Notes under the pieces: model-generated | The model's input: only the letters and a program-made list of their open reading frames with translations | The model's database searches: none | Told to the model about the DNA's origin: nothing | Source of the DNA: Azospirillum sp. TSO35-2 | GTDB taxonomy: Bacteria > Pseudomonadota > Alphaproteobacteria > Azospirillales > Azospirillaceae | Assembly (NCBI RefSeq): GCF_003116095.1 | Contig: NZ_LGRA01000008.1 | Span: 363,782 to 427,781 of the forward strand | Direction of reading: 5' to 3' | Length of the DNA stretch: 64,000 bases | Translations under genes and position numbers: made by a program | Part shown: in pieces, positions 35,935-45,948 of the stretch | Position numbering within the stretch: the stretch's first letter is position 1 | Layout: each line of letters begins with the position of its first letter

Positions 35935-38310
35935 TCAGCTCTTCTTGCCCGCCTGCGCCCGGGCGAACGCCTCGGCAAAGGCGCTGTTGACCGGTTCCGG
36001 CGCCTTCGCCGGCTTCGGGGCGGCCTTCTGCGCCGGCGGCGCGGAACGGCGGTCGCCATCACGCCGTTCGCCCTGCGGCGGACGCGCCGGACCCCGGTCG
36101 TCACGGCGGTCGTCGCGGCGCTCCTCCCGGCGGGCCGGACGCGGGGCCTCTTCCCCCATCCGCATGGTCAGCGCGATGCGCTTGCGGGGGATGTCGACCT
36201 CGAGCACCTTCACCTTCACCACGTCGCCGGCCTTGACCACTGTGTGAGGATCCTTCACGAAGCTGTTGGCCAGCTGCGAAATATGGACCAGCCCGTCCTG
36301 GTGGACGCCGATGTCGACGAAGGCGCCGAAGGCGGTGACGTTGGTCACCACGCCCTCCAGCATCATGCCGGGCTGAAGGTCTTTCAGTTGCTCCACGCCT
36401 TCCTTGAAGGTGGCGGTCTTGAACTCCGGCCGGGGGTCGCGGCCGGGCTTTTCCAGCTCCTTGATGATGTCCTCGACGGTCGGCACGCCGAACCGCTCGT
36501 CGGTGAAGTCCTCGGCGCTGAGCGCGCGCAGGAAACGGGCGTCGCCGATGACGCTGCCGAGGTCGCGGCCGGTCGTCTTCACGATGCGCTGCACCACCGG
36601 ATAGGCTTCCGGATGAACGGCGGAGCCGTCGAGCGGGTTCTCGCCGTCGCTGATGCGCAGGAAGCCAGCGGCTTGCTCGAAGGTCTTCGGCCCCAGCCGC
36701 GCCACGTCGAGCAACTGCTTGCGCGAGCGGAAGGCGCCGTTGCGGTCGCGGTGCTCGACGATGTTGCGGGCGATCGTCTCGTTCAGGCCCGACACGCGGG
36801 TCAGCAGCGGGATCGAGGCGGTGTTGAGGTCGACGCCGACGGCGTTCACGCAATCCTCCACCACCGCGTCCAGCGAGCGGGCCAGCTTGCCGCCGGCCAG
36901 ATCATGCTGGTATTGGCCGACGCCGATCGACTTCGGCTCGATCTTCACCAGCTCGGCCAGCGGGTCCTGCAGGCGACGGGCGATCGACACCGCGCCGCGC
37001 AGGCTGACGTCCAGGCCGGGGAATTCCAGCGCCGCGGTTTCCGACGCCGAATAGACCGAGGCGCCGGCCTCGCTGACCACCAGCTTGGTCAGCGACAGCT
37101 CGGGATGGCGCTTCATCAGGTCGGCGGCCAGCTTGTCGGTTTCGCGCGACGCGGTGCCGTTGCCGATCGAGATCAGCTCCGCCTTGTGGCGATGCGCCAG
37201 CGCGGCCAGCACGGCGATGGAGCCGTCCCAGTCGTTGCGCGGCGGGTGCGGGTAGATGGTCGTCGTTTCCACCAGCTTGCCGGTGCTGTCGACCACCGCC
37301 ACCTTCACGCCGGTGCGGATGCCGGGGTCCAGCCCGATGGTGGTGCGCTGGCCGGCCGGGGCGGCCAGCAGCAGGTCGTGCAGGTTGCGGGCGAAAACGC
37401 GGATCGCCTCGTCCTCAGCCCGCTCGCGCAGGGCGCCCATCAGGTCGGTTTCGATGTGCGGACCGATCTTCAGCTTCCAGGTCCAGCGCACGACGTCGGA
37501 CAGCCACTTGTCGGCCGGCCGGCCCTGGTCGCGGATGCCGGTGTGGGCGGCGATGCTGCCCTCCGCCGGGTGCGGCTGCCCCTCATCGACCGGCAGGTCG
37601 AGCCGGATGTCCAGCACGCCCTGCGCCCGGCCGCGGAACAGCGCCAGCGCCCGGTGCGACGGCAGCTTGGCCCAGCTTTCCGAGAAGTCGAAATAGTCGG
37701 AGAACTTGGCGCCCTCCGCCTTCTTCTCCTCGATCACCTTGGAGGTGACGACGCCCTTGTCGGCCATGGCGGTGCGCAGGCGCCCGACCAGCTCGGCGTC
37801 CTCGCCGAAGCGTTCGACCAGGATGTGGCGGGCGCCGTCCAGCGCCGCCTTGACGTCGGCGACCCCCTTGTCGGCGTCGACGAAGGTGGCGGCCGCCGCG
37901 TCGGGCTGCGTCGTCGGGTTCGACAGCAGCGCATCGGCCAGCGGCTCCAGCCCGGCCTCGCGGGCGATCTGGGCCTTGGTGCGACGCTTCTGCTTGTAGG
38001 GGAGGTAGAGGTCTTCAAGCCGGGTCTTGGTGTCGGCCTGCCTGATCTGGCGCTCCAGCTCGGGCGTCAGCTTGCCCTGCTCCTGGATGGTCGACAGGAT
38101 GGTGGCACGCCGGTCCTCCAGCTCGCGCAGGTAACCCAGCCGCTCTTCGAGGGTGCGGAGCTGGGTGTCGTCCAGGCCGCCGGTCGCCTCCTTGCGGTAG
38201 CGCGCGATGAAGGGGACGGTCGATCCCTCGTCGAGCATGGCGATGGTGGAGGCGACCTGGGACTCGCGGACCGACAATTCGTCGGCGATGCGCTGGCTGA
38301 TGGACAGCAT
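35935..38310 (-). CDS. tex: Transcription accessory protein Tex
   Basis: RNA-binding factor of the Tex/Spt6 family implicated in transcription and RNA handling. The 791 residues show the standard domains: helical N-terminal region (about 1-320), YqgF/RNase H-like domain with [13 protein letters not shown] near 325, helix-hairpin-helix segment ([19 protein letters not shown] near 500-530) and a C-terminal S1 domain ([17 protein letters not shown] near 660). The last 75 residues are rich in Arg, Pro and Ala, an extension common in alphaproteobacteria. ATG 38310 matches the family start. Monocistronic here. Confidence 0.95.
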   Translation of the reverse strand: MLSISQRIADELSVRESQVASTIAMLDEGSTVPFIARYRKEATGGLDDTQLRTLEERLGYLRELEDRRATILSTIQEQGKLTPELERQIRQADTKTRLEDLYLPYKQKRRTKAQIAREAGLEPLADALLSNPTTQPDAAAATFVDADKGVADVKAALDGARHILVERFGEDAELVGRLRTAMADKGVVTSKVIEEKKAEGAKFSDYFDFSESWAKLPSHRALALFRGRAQGVLDIRLDLPVDEGQPHPAEGSIAAHTGIRDQGRPADKWLSDVVRWTWKLKIGPHIETDLMGALRERAEDEAIRVFARNLHDLLLAAPAGQRTTIGLDPGIRTGVKVAVVDSTGKLVETTTIYPHPPRNDWDGSIAVLAALAHRHKAELISIGNGTASRETDKLAADLMKRHPELSLTKLVVSEAGASVYSASETAALEFPGLDVSLRGAVSIARRLQDPLAELVKIEPKSIGVGQYQHDLAGGKLARSLDAVVEDCVNAVGVDLNTASIPLLTRVSGLNETIARNIVEHRDRNGAFRSRKQLLDVARLGPKTFEQAAGFLRISDGENPLDGSAVHPEAYPVVQRIVKTTGRDLGSVIGDARFLRALSAEDFTDERFGVPTVEDIIKELEKPGRDPRPEFKTATFKEGVEQLKDLQPGMMLEGVVTNVTAFGAFVDIGVHQDGLVHISQLANSFVKDPHTVVKAGDVVKVKVLEVDIPRKRIALTMRMGEEAPRPARREERRDDRRDDRGPARPPQGERRDGDRRSAPPAQKAAPKPAKAPEPVNSAFAEAFARAQAGKKS

Positions 38311-38713
38311 AAGGCAGGGACCCGGCTGGCTGATGACGAACGATGAGGGCGTCTCTCATAGCGCGTCGGGGCAGGGCGGCGCCACCCCGGCATTGGGCAG
38401 AGGGCAGGGCGGCCTCCGCTGAGTCGTGGTTTTTCGCAAAAAGGTGGTAGGGGTCGATTTCCTTGCTCTGTTCACCGGGCGTTAACCATGTGGACCCTAT
38501 ACCTCTGCTTGCAACTTGGTTGCGTTTCCTCCCGAACCAAACTGATGGCGGCCTGCGACACAGTCGCACGGCCGCCTTTTCTTTGGGCACAGTTGGCCGG
38601 TTTCAGCCGGGCTGGGGGGACAAAAGCGAAACGCTGACATTGTTTTTCTCCTTGCCAAAGCCCCGGGCAACTTCCTTACAATGTATCCGGTTTAATCCAT
38701 TCGGCGTAGAACC
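38311..38713. other. Intergenic region between divergent tex and hyf operon
   Basis: 403 bases without a convincing gene. The stretch 38430-38700 is less G/C-rich than the coding DNA around it and should carry the promoters for both directions. On the plus strand, TACAAT at 38677-38682 is a fair -10 hexamer, but the nearest -35-like TTGCCA (38652-38657) is 19 bases away, so the promoter is not certain. No clear repressor palindrome or sigma-54 -24/-12 element was seen. Confidence 0.5.
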
Positions 38714-40759
38714 TTGGCAGTTCCACTCGCGTCCGTCCTGCTGCTGTTTTGCGCAGCGCTCATGGCTGTCGCCGCGCGCGGACGTGGCTGGGTCGCCACC
38801 GCCGTCTATGGCGGGACGGCCGTCGCCTGCGGGCTGACCGTGCTGTGGGCGATCACCACGCTGGCGACGGGTGCCGCCGAGCCGGCGGCGCTGGTGCTGC
38901 CGGTCGGTCTGCCCTGGATGGGCGCGCATCTGCGCACCGACGCGCTGTCGGCCTTCTTCCTGCTGGTGGTGAATGGCGGCGGCGTGACCGCCAGCCTGTT
39001 CGGCTGGGGGTACGAGCGGGCGCACACCCACCAGCATACCGATCCCCATCACGCCCCGTCGGGACCGGTTCTGCCCTTCTTCCCGCTGTTCCTGGCCGGC
39101 ATGAGCCTTGTGCTGCTGGCCGCCGACGCCTTCACCTTCCTGGTGTCGTGGGAGTTCATGTCGCTGACCTCCTGGCTGCTGGTGCTGTCGACCCACCGCG
39201 AGTCGGAAACGCCGGCGGCGGCGAAGCTCTACCTGATCATGGCCAGCGTCGGCACGGTCTGCCTGATGCTGGCCTTCGGCCTGCTCGCCGGCGGACCGGG
39301 CGACATGCGCTTCGACGCCATCCGCCAGCACGCGCCGGGCGACGGCATGGCGGCCCTGGTGCTGCTGCTGGTGCTGCTGGGCGCCGGGTCGAAGGCCGGG
39401 CTGGTGCCGTTGCATGTCTGGCTGCCGCTCGCCCATCCGGCGGCGCCCAGCCATGTCTCCGCCCTGATGTCGGGGGTGATGACCAAGGTGGCGGTCTACG
39501 CCATCGTCCGCGTCGCCTTCGATCTGCTGGGGCCGCCCGCGTGGTGGTGGGGTGGGGCGCTGATGGCGGCCGGCACGATCACCGCGGTGATGGGGGTGAT
39601 GTACGCCCTGATGCAGGACGACCTGAAGCGGCTGCTCGCCTGCTCCACCATCGAGAACATCGGTGTCATCCTGATCGCGCTGGCGCTGGCGCTGGTGTTC
39701 AAGGCCAGCAGCACGCCGGTCATCGCCGCCCTGGCGATGAGCGCGGCGCTGCTGCACATCGCCAACCACTCCCTGTTCAAGAGCCTGCTGTTCTTCGTCG
39801 CCGGCGCGGTGCTGACCGCCACCGGCACGCGCGACCTGAACCGGCTGGGCGGGCTGATCCACCGGCTGCCGACGACCGCGGTCCTGGCGCTGATCGGCGC
39901 CGCGGCGATCTCGGCGTTGCCGCCGCTGAACGGCTTCGTCGGCGAATGGATGCTGTTCCAGGCGATCCTGAACGCGCCGGCCCTGCCGGAATGGTCGTCG
40001 AAGATCGGCATCGCCGTGGTTGGGGCCGCGGTCGCCCTGGCGGCGGCACTGGCGGCCGCCTGCTTCGTGCGCTTCTACGGCATCGCCTTCCTCGGCCGCC
40101 CGCGGTCGCCGGAGGCGGCGCAGGCGCGGGAGGTCGGTACGGCGATGCGCGCGGCCATGCTGATACCGGCGGCGCTGTGCGTCGCCATCGGCGTGCTGCC
40201 GACGCCGCTGATCCGCCTGTTCGGCCCGGCGGTCCGCGCGATGGTGGAGGCTGGGCCGTTCGACGACCGCGCCTACCAGCCCTGGTTCTGGCTGGCGCCG
40301 ACCTCGGCCGTCGGCAACTCCTACAACGGCATGGTCCTGCTGGTGGTCATCGCCGTCCTGTCGGCCGTGCTTGTGCTGGTCATCCACCGTTGGGCCTCCA
40401 ACCGGGTGCGCTGGTCCACCGCCTGGGGCTGTGGCCACGAGGAGCCGGATCCGGGTGCCCTGTCGCAATACAGCGCCAGCAGCTTCAACCAGCCGATCCG
40501 CCGCGCCTTCGGCGGCACCCTGTTGAACGCCCATGACCGGGTGTCGATGCCGGAACCGGGCGACACCCGCCCGGCGCGGCTGACGGTGAACTGGCGCGAC
40601 CCGGCCTGGACCTTCCTGTTCACGCCGGTCGGCACCGCGCTCGACTGGCTGACGGAGCGGGTCAACGTGCTGCAGTTCCTCACCATCCGCCGCTACCTGA
40701 CGCTGATGTTCGCGGCGCTGGTCGTCGTGCTGATCCTGGTCGCGGTGGTGCGGTCATGA
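38714..40759 (+). CDS. hyfB: Hydrogenase-4-like proton-pumping subunit HyfB
   Basis: Antiporter-like (NuoL/M/N family) membrane subunit of a group 4 hydrogenase-like complex. The 681 residues have about 14 or more membrane segments. Key charges of proton channels are present: Glu in L-V-S-W-E-F-M-S-L near 147 and Lys in G-A-G-S-K-A-G-L-V-P-L-H-V-W-L-P near 222, with another Lys in S-G-V-M-T-K-V-A near 258. The C-terminal extension (about 570-681) matches HyfB rather than NuoL. Start is TTG at 38714; an in-frame ATG lies at 38761. The stop overlaps hyfC by four bases (ATGA). First gene of a six-gene operon. Confidence 0.9.
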   Translation: MAVPLASVLLLFCAALMAVAARGRGWVATAVYGGTAVACGLTVLWAITTLATGAAEPAALVLPVGLPWMGAHLRTDALSAFFLLVVNGGGVTASLFGWGYERAHTHQHTDPHHAPSGPVLPFFPLFLAGMSLVLLAADAFTFLVSWEFMSLTSWLLVLSTHRESETPAAAKLYLIMASVGTVCLMLAFGLLAGGPGDMRFDAIRQHAPGDGMAALVLLLVLLGAGSKAGLVPLHVWLPLAHPAAPSHVSALMSGVMTKVAVYAIVRVAFDLLGPPAWWWGGALMAAGTITAVMGVMYALMQDDLKRLLACSTIENIGVILIALALALVFKASSTPVIAALAMSAALLHIANHSLFKSLLFFVAGAVLTATGTRDLNRLGGLIHRLPTTAVLALIGAAAISALPPLNGFVGEWMLFQAILNAPALPEWSSKIGIAVVGAAVALAAALAAACFVRFYGIAFLGRPRSPEAAQAREVGTAMRAAMLIPAALCVAIGVLPTPLIRLFGPAVRAMVEAGPFDDRAYQPWFWLAPTSAVGNSYNGMVLLVVIAVLSAVLVLVIHRWASNRVRWSTAWGCGHEEPDPGALSQYSASSFNQPIRRAFGGTLLNAHDRVSMPEPGDTRPARLTVNWRDPAWTFLFTPVGTALDWLTERVNVLQFLTIRRYLTLMFAALVVVLILVAVVRS

Positions 40760-41700
40760 TCACCGCCATCCTCTACCAGATCGTCCAGATGCTGCTGGTG
40801 CTGGCGCTGGCACCGGCGCTGACCGGCTGGGTTCGGCTGGTGAAGGCGCGGCTGCTCGGCCGGCGCGGACCATCGCTGCTGCAGCCCTACCGCGACCTGC
40901 TGCGCCTGCTGCGCAAGGAGGTGGTGTTGGCGCACAACGCCTCCTGGCTGTTCCGGGCGACGCCCTACGCCATGTTCACCGCCATCTGGCTGGCCGCCGG
41001 GCTGGTGCCGGTCTTCACCACCCAACTGGCGCTGGCCCCGGCCGCCGACCTGATCGCGCTGATCGCGCTGCTGGGCACCGCGCGCTTCTTCCTGGCGCTG
41101 GCGGGGATGGACATCGGCACCGGCTTCGGCGGCATCGGGTCGTCGCGCGAGATGATGATCGCCGCACTGGCCGAGCCGGCGATGCTGATGATGGTCTTTT
41201 CGGTGGCGGTGCTGGTCCACAGCACGTCGCTGGCCGACATCGCCGCCTTCATGACTTCGGGAATGGTCGGCCTGCGCGTTTCGCTGGCGCTGGCGCTGAT
41301 CGCGCTGGTGATGGTGGCGATCGCCGAGAACGCCCGCATCCCGATCGACAACCCGGCGACGCATCTGGAACTGACCATGGTGCACGAAGCGATGGTCCTG
41401 GAATATTCCGGCCGCCACCTGGCGCTGGTGGAGGCGGCGGCGATGCTGAAGCTGCTGCTCTACGTCGCGCTGATCGCCTGCATCTTCGTGCCCTGGGGGC
41501 TGGCGACCGGGCAGGGCGGCAGCCTGCTGGCCGGCCTGCTCAGCTTCCTGGCCAAGCTGGCGGTGGCCGGCGCCGGGCTGGCGCTGTTCGAGACGTCGGT
41601 CGCCAAGATGCGGGTGTTCCGGGTGGGCGAGTTCCTGGGCGGGGCGCTGCTGCTCAGCCTGTTGGGCGCGATCTTCCTCTACGTCTCGCGGGGGGTGTGA
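40756..41700 (+). CDS. hyfC: Hydrogenase-4-like membrane subunit HyfC (NuoH-like)
   Basis: Homologue of complex I subunit NuoH that connects the hydrophilic arm to the antiporter-like subunits. The 314 residues have eight membrane segments. The acidic cytoplasmic loop is present: A-E-N-A-R-I-P-I-D-N-P-A-T-H-L-E-L-T-M-V-H-E near 195-216, which in HycD/HyfC and NuoH carries charges at the entry of the proton path. The ATG overlaps the hyfB stop (ATGA), and hyfE starts three bases after the stop. Confidence 0.9.
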   Translation: MITAILYQIVQMLLVLALAPALTGWVRLVKARLLGRRGPSLLQPYRDLLRLLRKEVVLAHNASWLFRATPYAMFTAIWLAAGLVPVFTTQLALAPAADLIALIALLGTARFFLALAGMDIGTGFGGIGSSREMMIAALAEPAMLMMVFSVAVLVHSTSLADIAAFMTSGMVGLRVSLALALIALVMVAIAENARIPIDNPATHLELTMVHEAMVLEYSGRHLALVEAAAMLKLLLYVALIACIFVPWGLATGQGGSLLAGLLSFLAKLAVAGAGLALFETSVAKMRVFRVGEFLGGALLLSLLGAIFLYVSRGV

Positions 41701-41703
41701 CGC

Positions 41704-42369
41704 ATGATCGACATCGCCTATGACGCCTCCCATCTGCTGGGCACGCTGGTGCTGATGACCAGCTTCGCGCTGCTCTACCAGCGCCGGCTGTTCGCCCTGC
41801 TGCACGTCTTCACCGTGCAGGCGCTGGCGCTGGCCGCGGCGGCGGCGTGGCAGGCCTACGCCCACGACGACCCCCACCTCTACATCACCGCCGTGCTGAC
41901 CCTGGCGTTGAAGGCGATCGCCATCCCGGTGGCGCTGCACCGCATCGTCCAGCGCATGAACATCCAGCGCACGGTCGAACCGGCGCTCGGCATCGGGCTG
42001 ACCATGCTGGCCGGCGTGTCGCTGGTCACGCTGTCGATCCTGCTGGTGCTGCCGGTGACGGAAGGCGCGACGGCGCTGACGCGCGAGGATCTGGCGCTGT
42101 CGCTGTCGGTGGTGCTGCTCGGCCTGCTGATGATGATCTCGCGCCGCAACGCCGTCAGCCAGGTCGTTGGATTCATGTCGATCGAGAACGGGCTGATCCT
42201 GGCCGCGGTCGGCGTCGCCGGCATGCCGCTGGTGGTGGAGATGTCGATCGCCTTTTCGGTCATGGTCGCCTTCATCATCTTCGGCATCTTCCTGTTCCAG
42301 ATCCGCGAGCGGTTCGAGACGCTGGACATGCGCCGGATCGAGAGCTTCCGCGGGGAGAGCGGCGAGTGA
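41704..42369 (+). CDS. hyfE: Hydrogenase-4-like membrane subunit HyfE
   Basis: Small membrane subunit equivalent to HyfE (NuoK-like C-terminal part). The 221 residues contain six to seven membrane helices, with the NuoK-like segment V-G-F-M-S-I-E-N-G-L-I-L near 155-170; the Glu in that stretch matches the conserved membrane Glu of NuoK and MrpC. The stop overlaps the GTG start of hyfF (GTGA), so the genes are coupled. HyfD is absent, as in many Ehr-type clusters. Confidence 0.88.
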   Translation: MIDIAYDASHLLGTLVLMTSFALLYQRRLFALLHVFTVQALALAAAAAWQAYAHDDPHLYITAVLTLALKAIAIPVALHRIVQRMNIQRTVEPALGIGLTMLAGVSLVTLSILLVLPVTEGATALTREDLALSLSVVLLGLLMMISRRNAVSQVVGFMSIENGLILAAVGVAGMPLVVEMSIAFSVMVAFIIFGIFLFQIRERFETLDMRRIESFRGESGE

Positions 42370-43802
42370 CCCCCTTTCTGCACGTCGTCCTGTTGACCCC
42401 GCTGCTGTCGGCCGCCGCCCTGGCGCTGGTGCCGGACTGGCGGCTGGCGGCACGGCTGAACATCGGCGCCAGCGGGCTGACGCTGCTGGCGGCGCTGGCG
42501 CTGTTCGCCGCGCCGGCGGGCGCTACGGTCTATCTGGTGCTGGACGCCTTCAACATCGCGCTGATCGTGCTGACCGCCTTCGTCGGGCTGACCACCGCGG
42601 TCTTCTCCGCCGGCTACATCGGGCACGAGGTGGACAGCGGCACGCTGACGCCACGCAAGCTGCGCTTCTATCACGCGATGTACCAAGCCTTCCTGTTCAC
42701 CATGCTGCTGGCGCTGTCCGCCAACAATCTGGGCGTGCTGTGGGTGGCGGTGGAGGGGGCGACGCTGACCACCGTGCTGATGGTCAGCCTGTACCGCACC
42801 GCCGCCGCGATCGAGGCGGCGTGGAAATACTTCATCCTGTGCGGCGTCGGCATCGCGCTGGCGCTGTTCGGCACCATCCTGATCTACATGGCGGCCCAGC
42901 CGGTGATGGGGCCGGGGCTGCCGGCGATGACCTGGACCGCGCTTCAGGAGGCGGCGGCGCGCATCGACCCGAACCTGCTGAACCTCGCCTTCGTCTTCCT
43001 GCTGATCGGCTACGGCACCAAGGTCGGGCTGGCGCCGCTGCACGCCTGGTTGCCGGACGCCCACGCCGAGGGGCCGACACCGATCTCCGCCGTGCTGTCG
43101 GGGCTGCTGCTGAACGTGGCGCTCTACGCGGTGCTGCGCTTCAAGATGCTGCTGGCGGCGAACGGGGCGGCACTGGCGCCGGGGCCGCTGATGGTGACGA
43201 TGGGGCTGGCGTCGCTGCTGCTGGCCGGGCCGATGCTGTACCGGCGGCGCGATGTAAAGCGCTTCTTCGCCTACAGCTCGATCGAGCACATGGGCATCAT
43301 CACCATCGCCTTCGGGCTGGGCGGGCCACTGGCCAACTTCGCCGGACTGCTGCACATGGCGATGCACAGCCTGACCAAGTCGGCGATCTTCTTCGCCGTC
43401 GGCCACGCGGTGCAGGTGACCGGCACGCAGAAGCTGGCCGGCATCCGCGGCCTGACGGTCAGCCATCCGGCGCTGGGCTGGGGCCTGCTGGCCGGGGTGG
43501 TCGCCATCGCCGGCCTGCCGCCCTTCGGCGTGTTCATGAGCGAGTTCCTGCTGGTGACCAGCGGCGTCGCGGCGCAGCCGGCGCTGGCGCTGGCGCTCGC
43601 CGCCGGCATCCTGATCGCCTTCGGCGCGCTGGTGTTGCGGGCACAACAGCTCTGCTTTGGGGCGCCGCTGGCGGAGACGGCGCCGCTGCACGGCACGCTG
43701 GCGCCGCTCTACGCCCATCTGGCGCTGGTGCTGACCGCGGGGGTGTGGCTGCCGGGACCTCTGGTCGGCTGGTTCCGGACGGTCGCGGCCCTGCTGGGCT
43801 AG
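42366..43802 (+). CDS. hyfF: Hydrogenase-4-like proton-pumping subunit HyfF
   Basis: Second antiporter-like subunit (NuoN/M family), 478 residues with about 13-14 membrane segments. Visible motifs: Glu in W-V-A-V-E-G-A-T-L near 126, Lys in G-Y-G-T-K-V-G-L-A-P-L-H-A-W-L-P-D-A-H near 220, and C-terminal K-S-A-I-F-F-A-V-G-H near 340. It starts at GTG 42366, overlapping the hyfE stop by four bases; upstream of that GTG the frame is open through hyfE but is not conserved. hyfG follows 22 bases downstream with a GGGGAGGAGAG ribosome site. Confidence 0.9.
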   Translation: MTPFLHVVLLTPLLSAAALALVPDWRLAARLNIGASGLTLLAALALFAAPAGATVYLVLDAFNIALIVLTAFVGLTTAVFSAGYIGHEVDSGTLTPRKLRFYHAMYQAFLFTMLLALSANNLGVLWVAVEGATLTTVLMVSLYRTAAAIEAAWKYFILCGVGIALALFGTILIYMAAQPVMGPGLPAMTWTALQEAAARIDPNLLNLAFVFLLIGYGTKVGLAPLHAWLPDAHAEGPTPISAVLSGLLLNVALYAVLRFKMLLAANGAALAPGPLMVTMGLASLLLAGPMLYRRRDVKRFFAYSSIEHMGIITIAFGLGGPLANFAGLLHMAMHSLTKSAIFFAVGHAVQVTGTQKLAGIRGLTVSHPALGWGLLAGVVAIAGLPPFGVFMSEFLLVTSGVAAQPALALALAAGILIAFGALVLRAQQLCFGAPLAETAPLHGTLAPLYAHLALVLTAGVWLPGPLVGWFRTVAALLG

Positions 43803-43824
43803 GGCCGAGGGGAGGAGAGGGCGC

Positions 43825-45405
43825 ATGTACGGCGAGGAACCCCTGTTCGGCCTGCTGGGCCGCATCGGCCGTCCGGTCGATGGGCACCGGCCCTGGCCGC
43901 GCTTCGTCACCGACCGGGTCGGCTGGCGGCTGCTGATCGAGCATCTCGGCGGCAACGGCTGGTCGCTGCTCGGCCTGTGGGGCGAGGCGGCGGCGGTGCA
44001 CACCGCCCTGCGCGAGGATCTGTCGGGCGATGTCGCGGTGGTCAGCCTGCCCTGCCCGGACCGTCGCTTCCCCAGCCTGTCGGGGGTGCGTCCCGCGGCG
44101 ATCCGGCTGGAGCGCATGGCGCAGGACCTGTTCGGGCTGGTGGCCGAGCGCGCGGTGGCCGGGCAGTCGATCGACGACCGTCCCTGGCTCGACCACGGCA
44201 AATGGGGGACGCGCCACCCGCTGGCCGCGGAGCCGGTTATCACCACGGCGCCTGGACCGCAGGAGCAGCCACCCTACCGTTTCCTGCCGGCCGAGGGGCC
44301 GGGGCTGCACCAGATCCCGGTCGGCCCGGTCCATGCCGGCATCATCGAACCCGGCCATTTCCGTTTCACCGCCAACGGCGAGACGGTGGTGCGGCTGGAG
44401 GAGCGGCTGGGCTACGTCCACAAGGGCGTGGAAGGGCTGATGCGCGGCAAGACCCCGGCGGACGCGGCGCGAATCGTCGCCCGGCTGTCCGGCGACAGCA
44501 CCGTCGCCCACGCCATCGCCTTCGCCCGCGCGGTGGAGGCGGCGCTGGGCATCGAGCCGCCGCCGCGCGCGGTCTGGCTGCGCGCCCTGATGGCGGAGCT
44601 GGAGCGGGTCGCCAACCATCTGGGCGACATCGGCGCCATCTGCAACGACGCCGCCTTCGCCTTCATGCTGGCCGAGATGGGCCAACTGCGCGAGGTGGTG
44701 CTGCGCGCCGCCGACGCGTGCTTCGGCCACCGGCTGATGATGGACCGGGTGGTGCCCGGCGGCGTCACCCCCGACATCGCCGAGAGCGGGCGCGGGCGCC
44801 TGACCGACCTGACGGCCGAGTTGCGCCGCCGCTTCGCGCCCCTGGTGGCGATCTACGACGGCAAGGCGTCGCTGAACGACCGCACGGTGTCGACCGGGAT
44901 CGTCTCGACCGGTCTGGTCCAGCGTTTCGGCGCCGGGGGGTATGTCGGCCGGGCCTCGGGACGCGGGCTGGACGCCCGGCGGTCGCCCGGCTACGCTCCC
45001 TACACCGACCTCGACTTCGAGGTGCCGGTGCTGACGGAGGGCGACGTCAACGCCCGCGTCTGGATCCGCATCCGCGAGGTGGAGCAGTCCCTGTCGCTGA
45101 TCGACCAGATCCTGCGCCGCATGCCCGGGGTGCCGCGCGGTCCGGACGGCATCGTGCCGCCGCCGGTCCTGCCCAGGCTTCCCGAGCGGGGCGGGGAGGG
45201 CATGGCGCTGGTGGAATCCTTCCGCGGCGAGATCATGACCTGGGTCCGGCTGGCCGGCGACGGCACCATCGACCGCTGCCACCCGCGCGACCCGTCCTGG
45301 TTCCAGTGGCCGCTCTTGGAGGCGGCGATCGAGGGGAACATCGTCGCCGACTTCCCCCTGTGCAACAAATCGTTCAACGGGTCCTATTCCGGCCAGGATC
45401 TGTGA
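43825..45405 (+). CDS. hyfG: Hydrogenase large-subunit-like protein HyfG without nickel ligands
   Basis: A 526-residue fusion of a NuoC-like N-terminal domain (about 1-160) and a NuoD/HycE-like domain, as in HyfG/HycE. The first nickel motif of hydrogenases (R-x-C-G-x-C-x-x-x-H) reads R220-L-S222-G-D-S225-T-V-A-H229, so both Cys are Ser while R, G and H persist. The second motif (S-x-D-P-C-x-x-C-x-D/R) reads S-F-N-G-S520-Y-S-G523-Q-D-L at the very C terminus, with the two Cys replaced by Ser and Gly and no maturation tail. It therefore cannot bind NiFe and cannot make hydrogen in the known way. This is the hallmark of energy-converting-hydrogenase-related (Ehr) complexes; substrate unknown. 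Confidence 0.9.
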   Translation: MYGEEPLFGLLGRIGRPVDGHRPWPRFVTDRVGWRLLIEHLGGNGWSLLGLWGEAAAVHTALREDLSGDVAVVSLPCPDRRFPSLSGVRPAAIRLERMAQDLFGLVAERAVAGQSIDDRPWLDHGKWGTRHPLAAEPVITTAPGPQEQPPYRFLPAEGPGLHQIPVGPVHAGIIEPGHFRFTANGETVVRLEERLGYVHKGVEGLMRGKTPADAARIVARLSGDSTVAHAIAFARAVEAALGIEPPPRAVWLRALMAELERVANHLGDIGAICNDAAFAFMLAEMGQLREVVLRAADACFGHRLMMDRVVPGGVTPDIAESGRGRLTDLTAELRRRFAPLVAIYDGKASLNDRTVSTGIVSTGLVQRFGAGGYVGRASGRGLDARRSPGYAPYTDLDFEVPVLTEGDVNARVWIRIREVEQSLSLIDQILRRMPGVPRGPDGIVPPPVLPRLPERGGEGMALVESFRGEIMTWVRLAGDGTIDRCHPRDPSWFQWPLLEAAIEGNIVADFPLCNKSFNGSYSGQDL

Positions 45406-45415
45406 GGGGCAGCCG

Positions 45416-45946
45416 ATGCTGAAGCACATCCTGCGTTCGCTGACCGGCGGCCCGGTGACCGAAGCCGCCCCGGTGCCGGGCGCCGACACGCTGGCCGATC
45501 TGGGCGCCCGCGTCGCCGCGCGGTCCCGCGCCCGGCTGGGCCGCAGCCTGTCGATCCGGCAGGTCGACGCCGGGTCCTGCAACGGCTGCGAGCTGGAAAT
45601 CCACGCGCTGAACAACCCGCTCTACGATCTGGAACGGTTCGGCATCCGCTTCGTCGCCTCGCCACGCCACGCCGACGTCCTGCTGGTCACCGGCCCGGTG
45701 ACGAAGAACATGGCCGACGCGCTGTGCCGCACCTGGGACGCGACGCCGGACCCGAAATGGGTGGTGGCCTGCGGTGCCTGCGCCATCGACGGCGGGGTGT
45801 TCGCCGGATCCTACGCCTGTGTCGGGCCGGTGGAGGCGGTGCTGCCGGTCGATCTGCGCATCCCCGGCTGCCCGCCGCGCCCGGTCGAACTGCTGTCCGG
45901 GCTGCTCGCCCTGCTGGAAACCACGGCGGCGGAACGGCCACGGTGA
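45416..45946 (+). CDS. hyfI: Hydrogenase-4-like iron-sulfur subunit HyfI (NuoB-like)
   Basis: The 176-residue small subunit that holds the proximal [4Fe-4S] cluster between the large subunit and the membrane. The NuoB-type ligands are intact: V-D-A-G-S-C-N-G-C-E near 55-62, C in V-V-A-C-G-A-C-A-I-D-G-G-V-F near 120, and P-G-C-P-P-R-P near 150. Thus electron transfer through this subunit can still occur even though the large subunit has lost its NiFe site. No ferredoxin-like HyfA/HyfH gene follows; the next gene is convergent and the operon ends here. Confidence 0.9.
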   Translation: MLKHILRSLTGGPVTEAAPVPGADTLADLGARVAARSRARLGRSLSIRQVDAGSCNGCELEIHALNNPLYDLERFGIRFVASPRHADVLLVTGPVTKNMADALCRTWDATPDPKWVVACGACAIDGGVFAGSYACVGPVEAVLPVDLRIPGCPPRPVELLSGLLALLETTAAERPR

Positions 45947-45948
45947 AC

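Noticed and set aside
38652..38682. TTGCCA...TACAAT as the hyf operon promoter
   Set aside because: The 19-base spacing is too long for a confident sigma-70 promoter; noted only in the intergenic entry.
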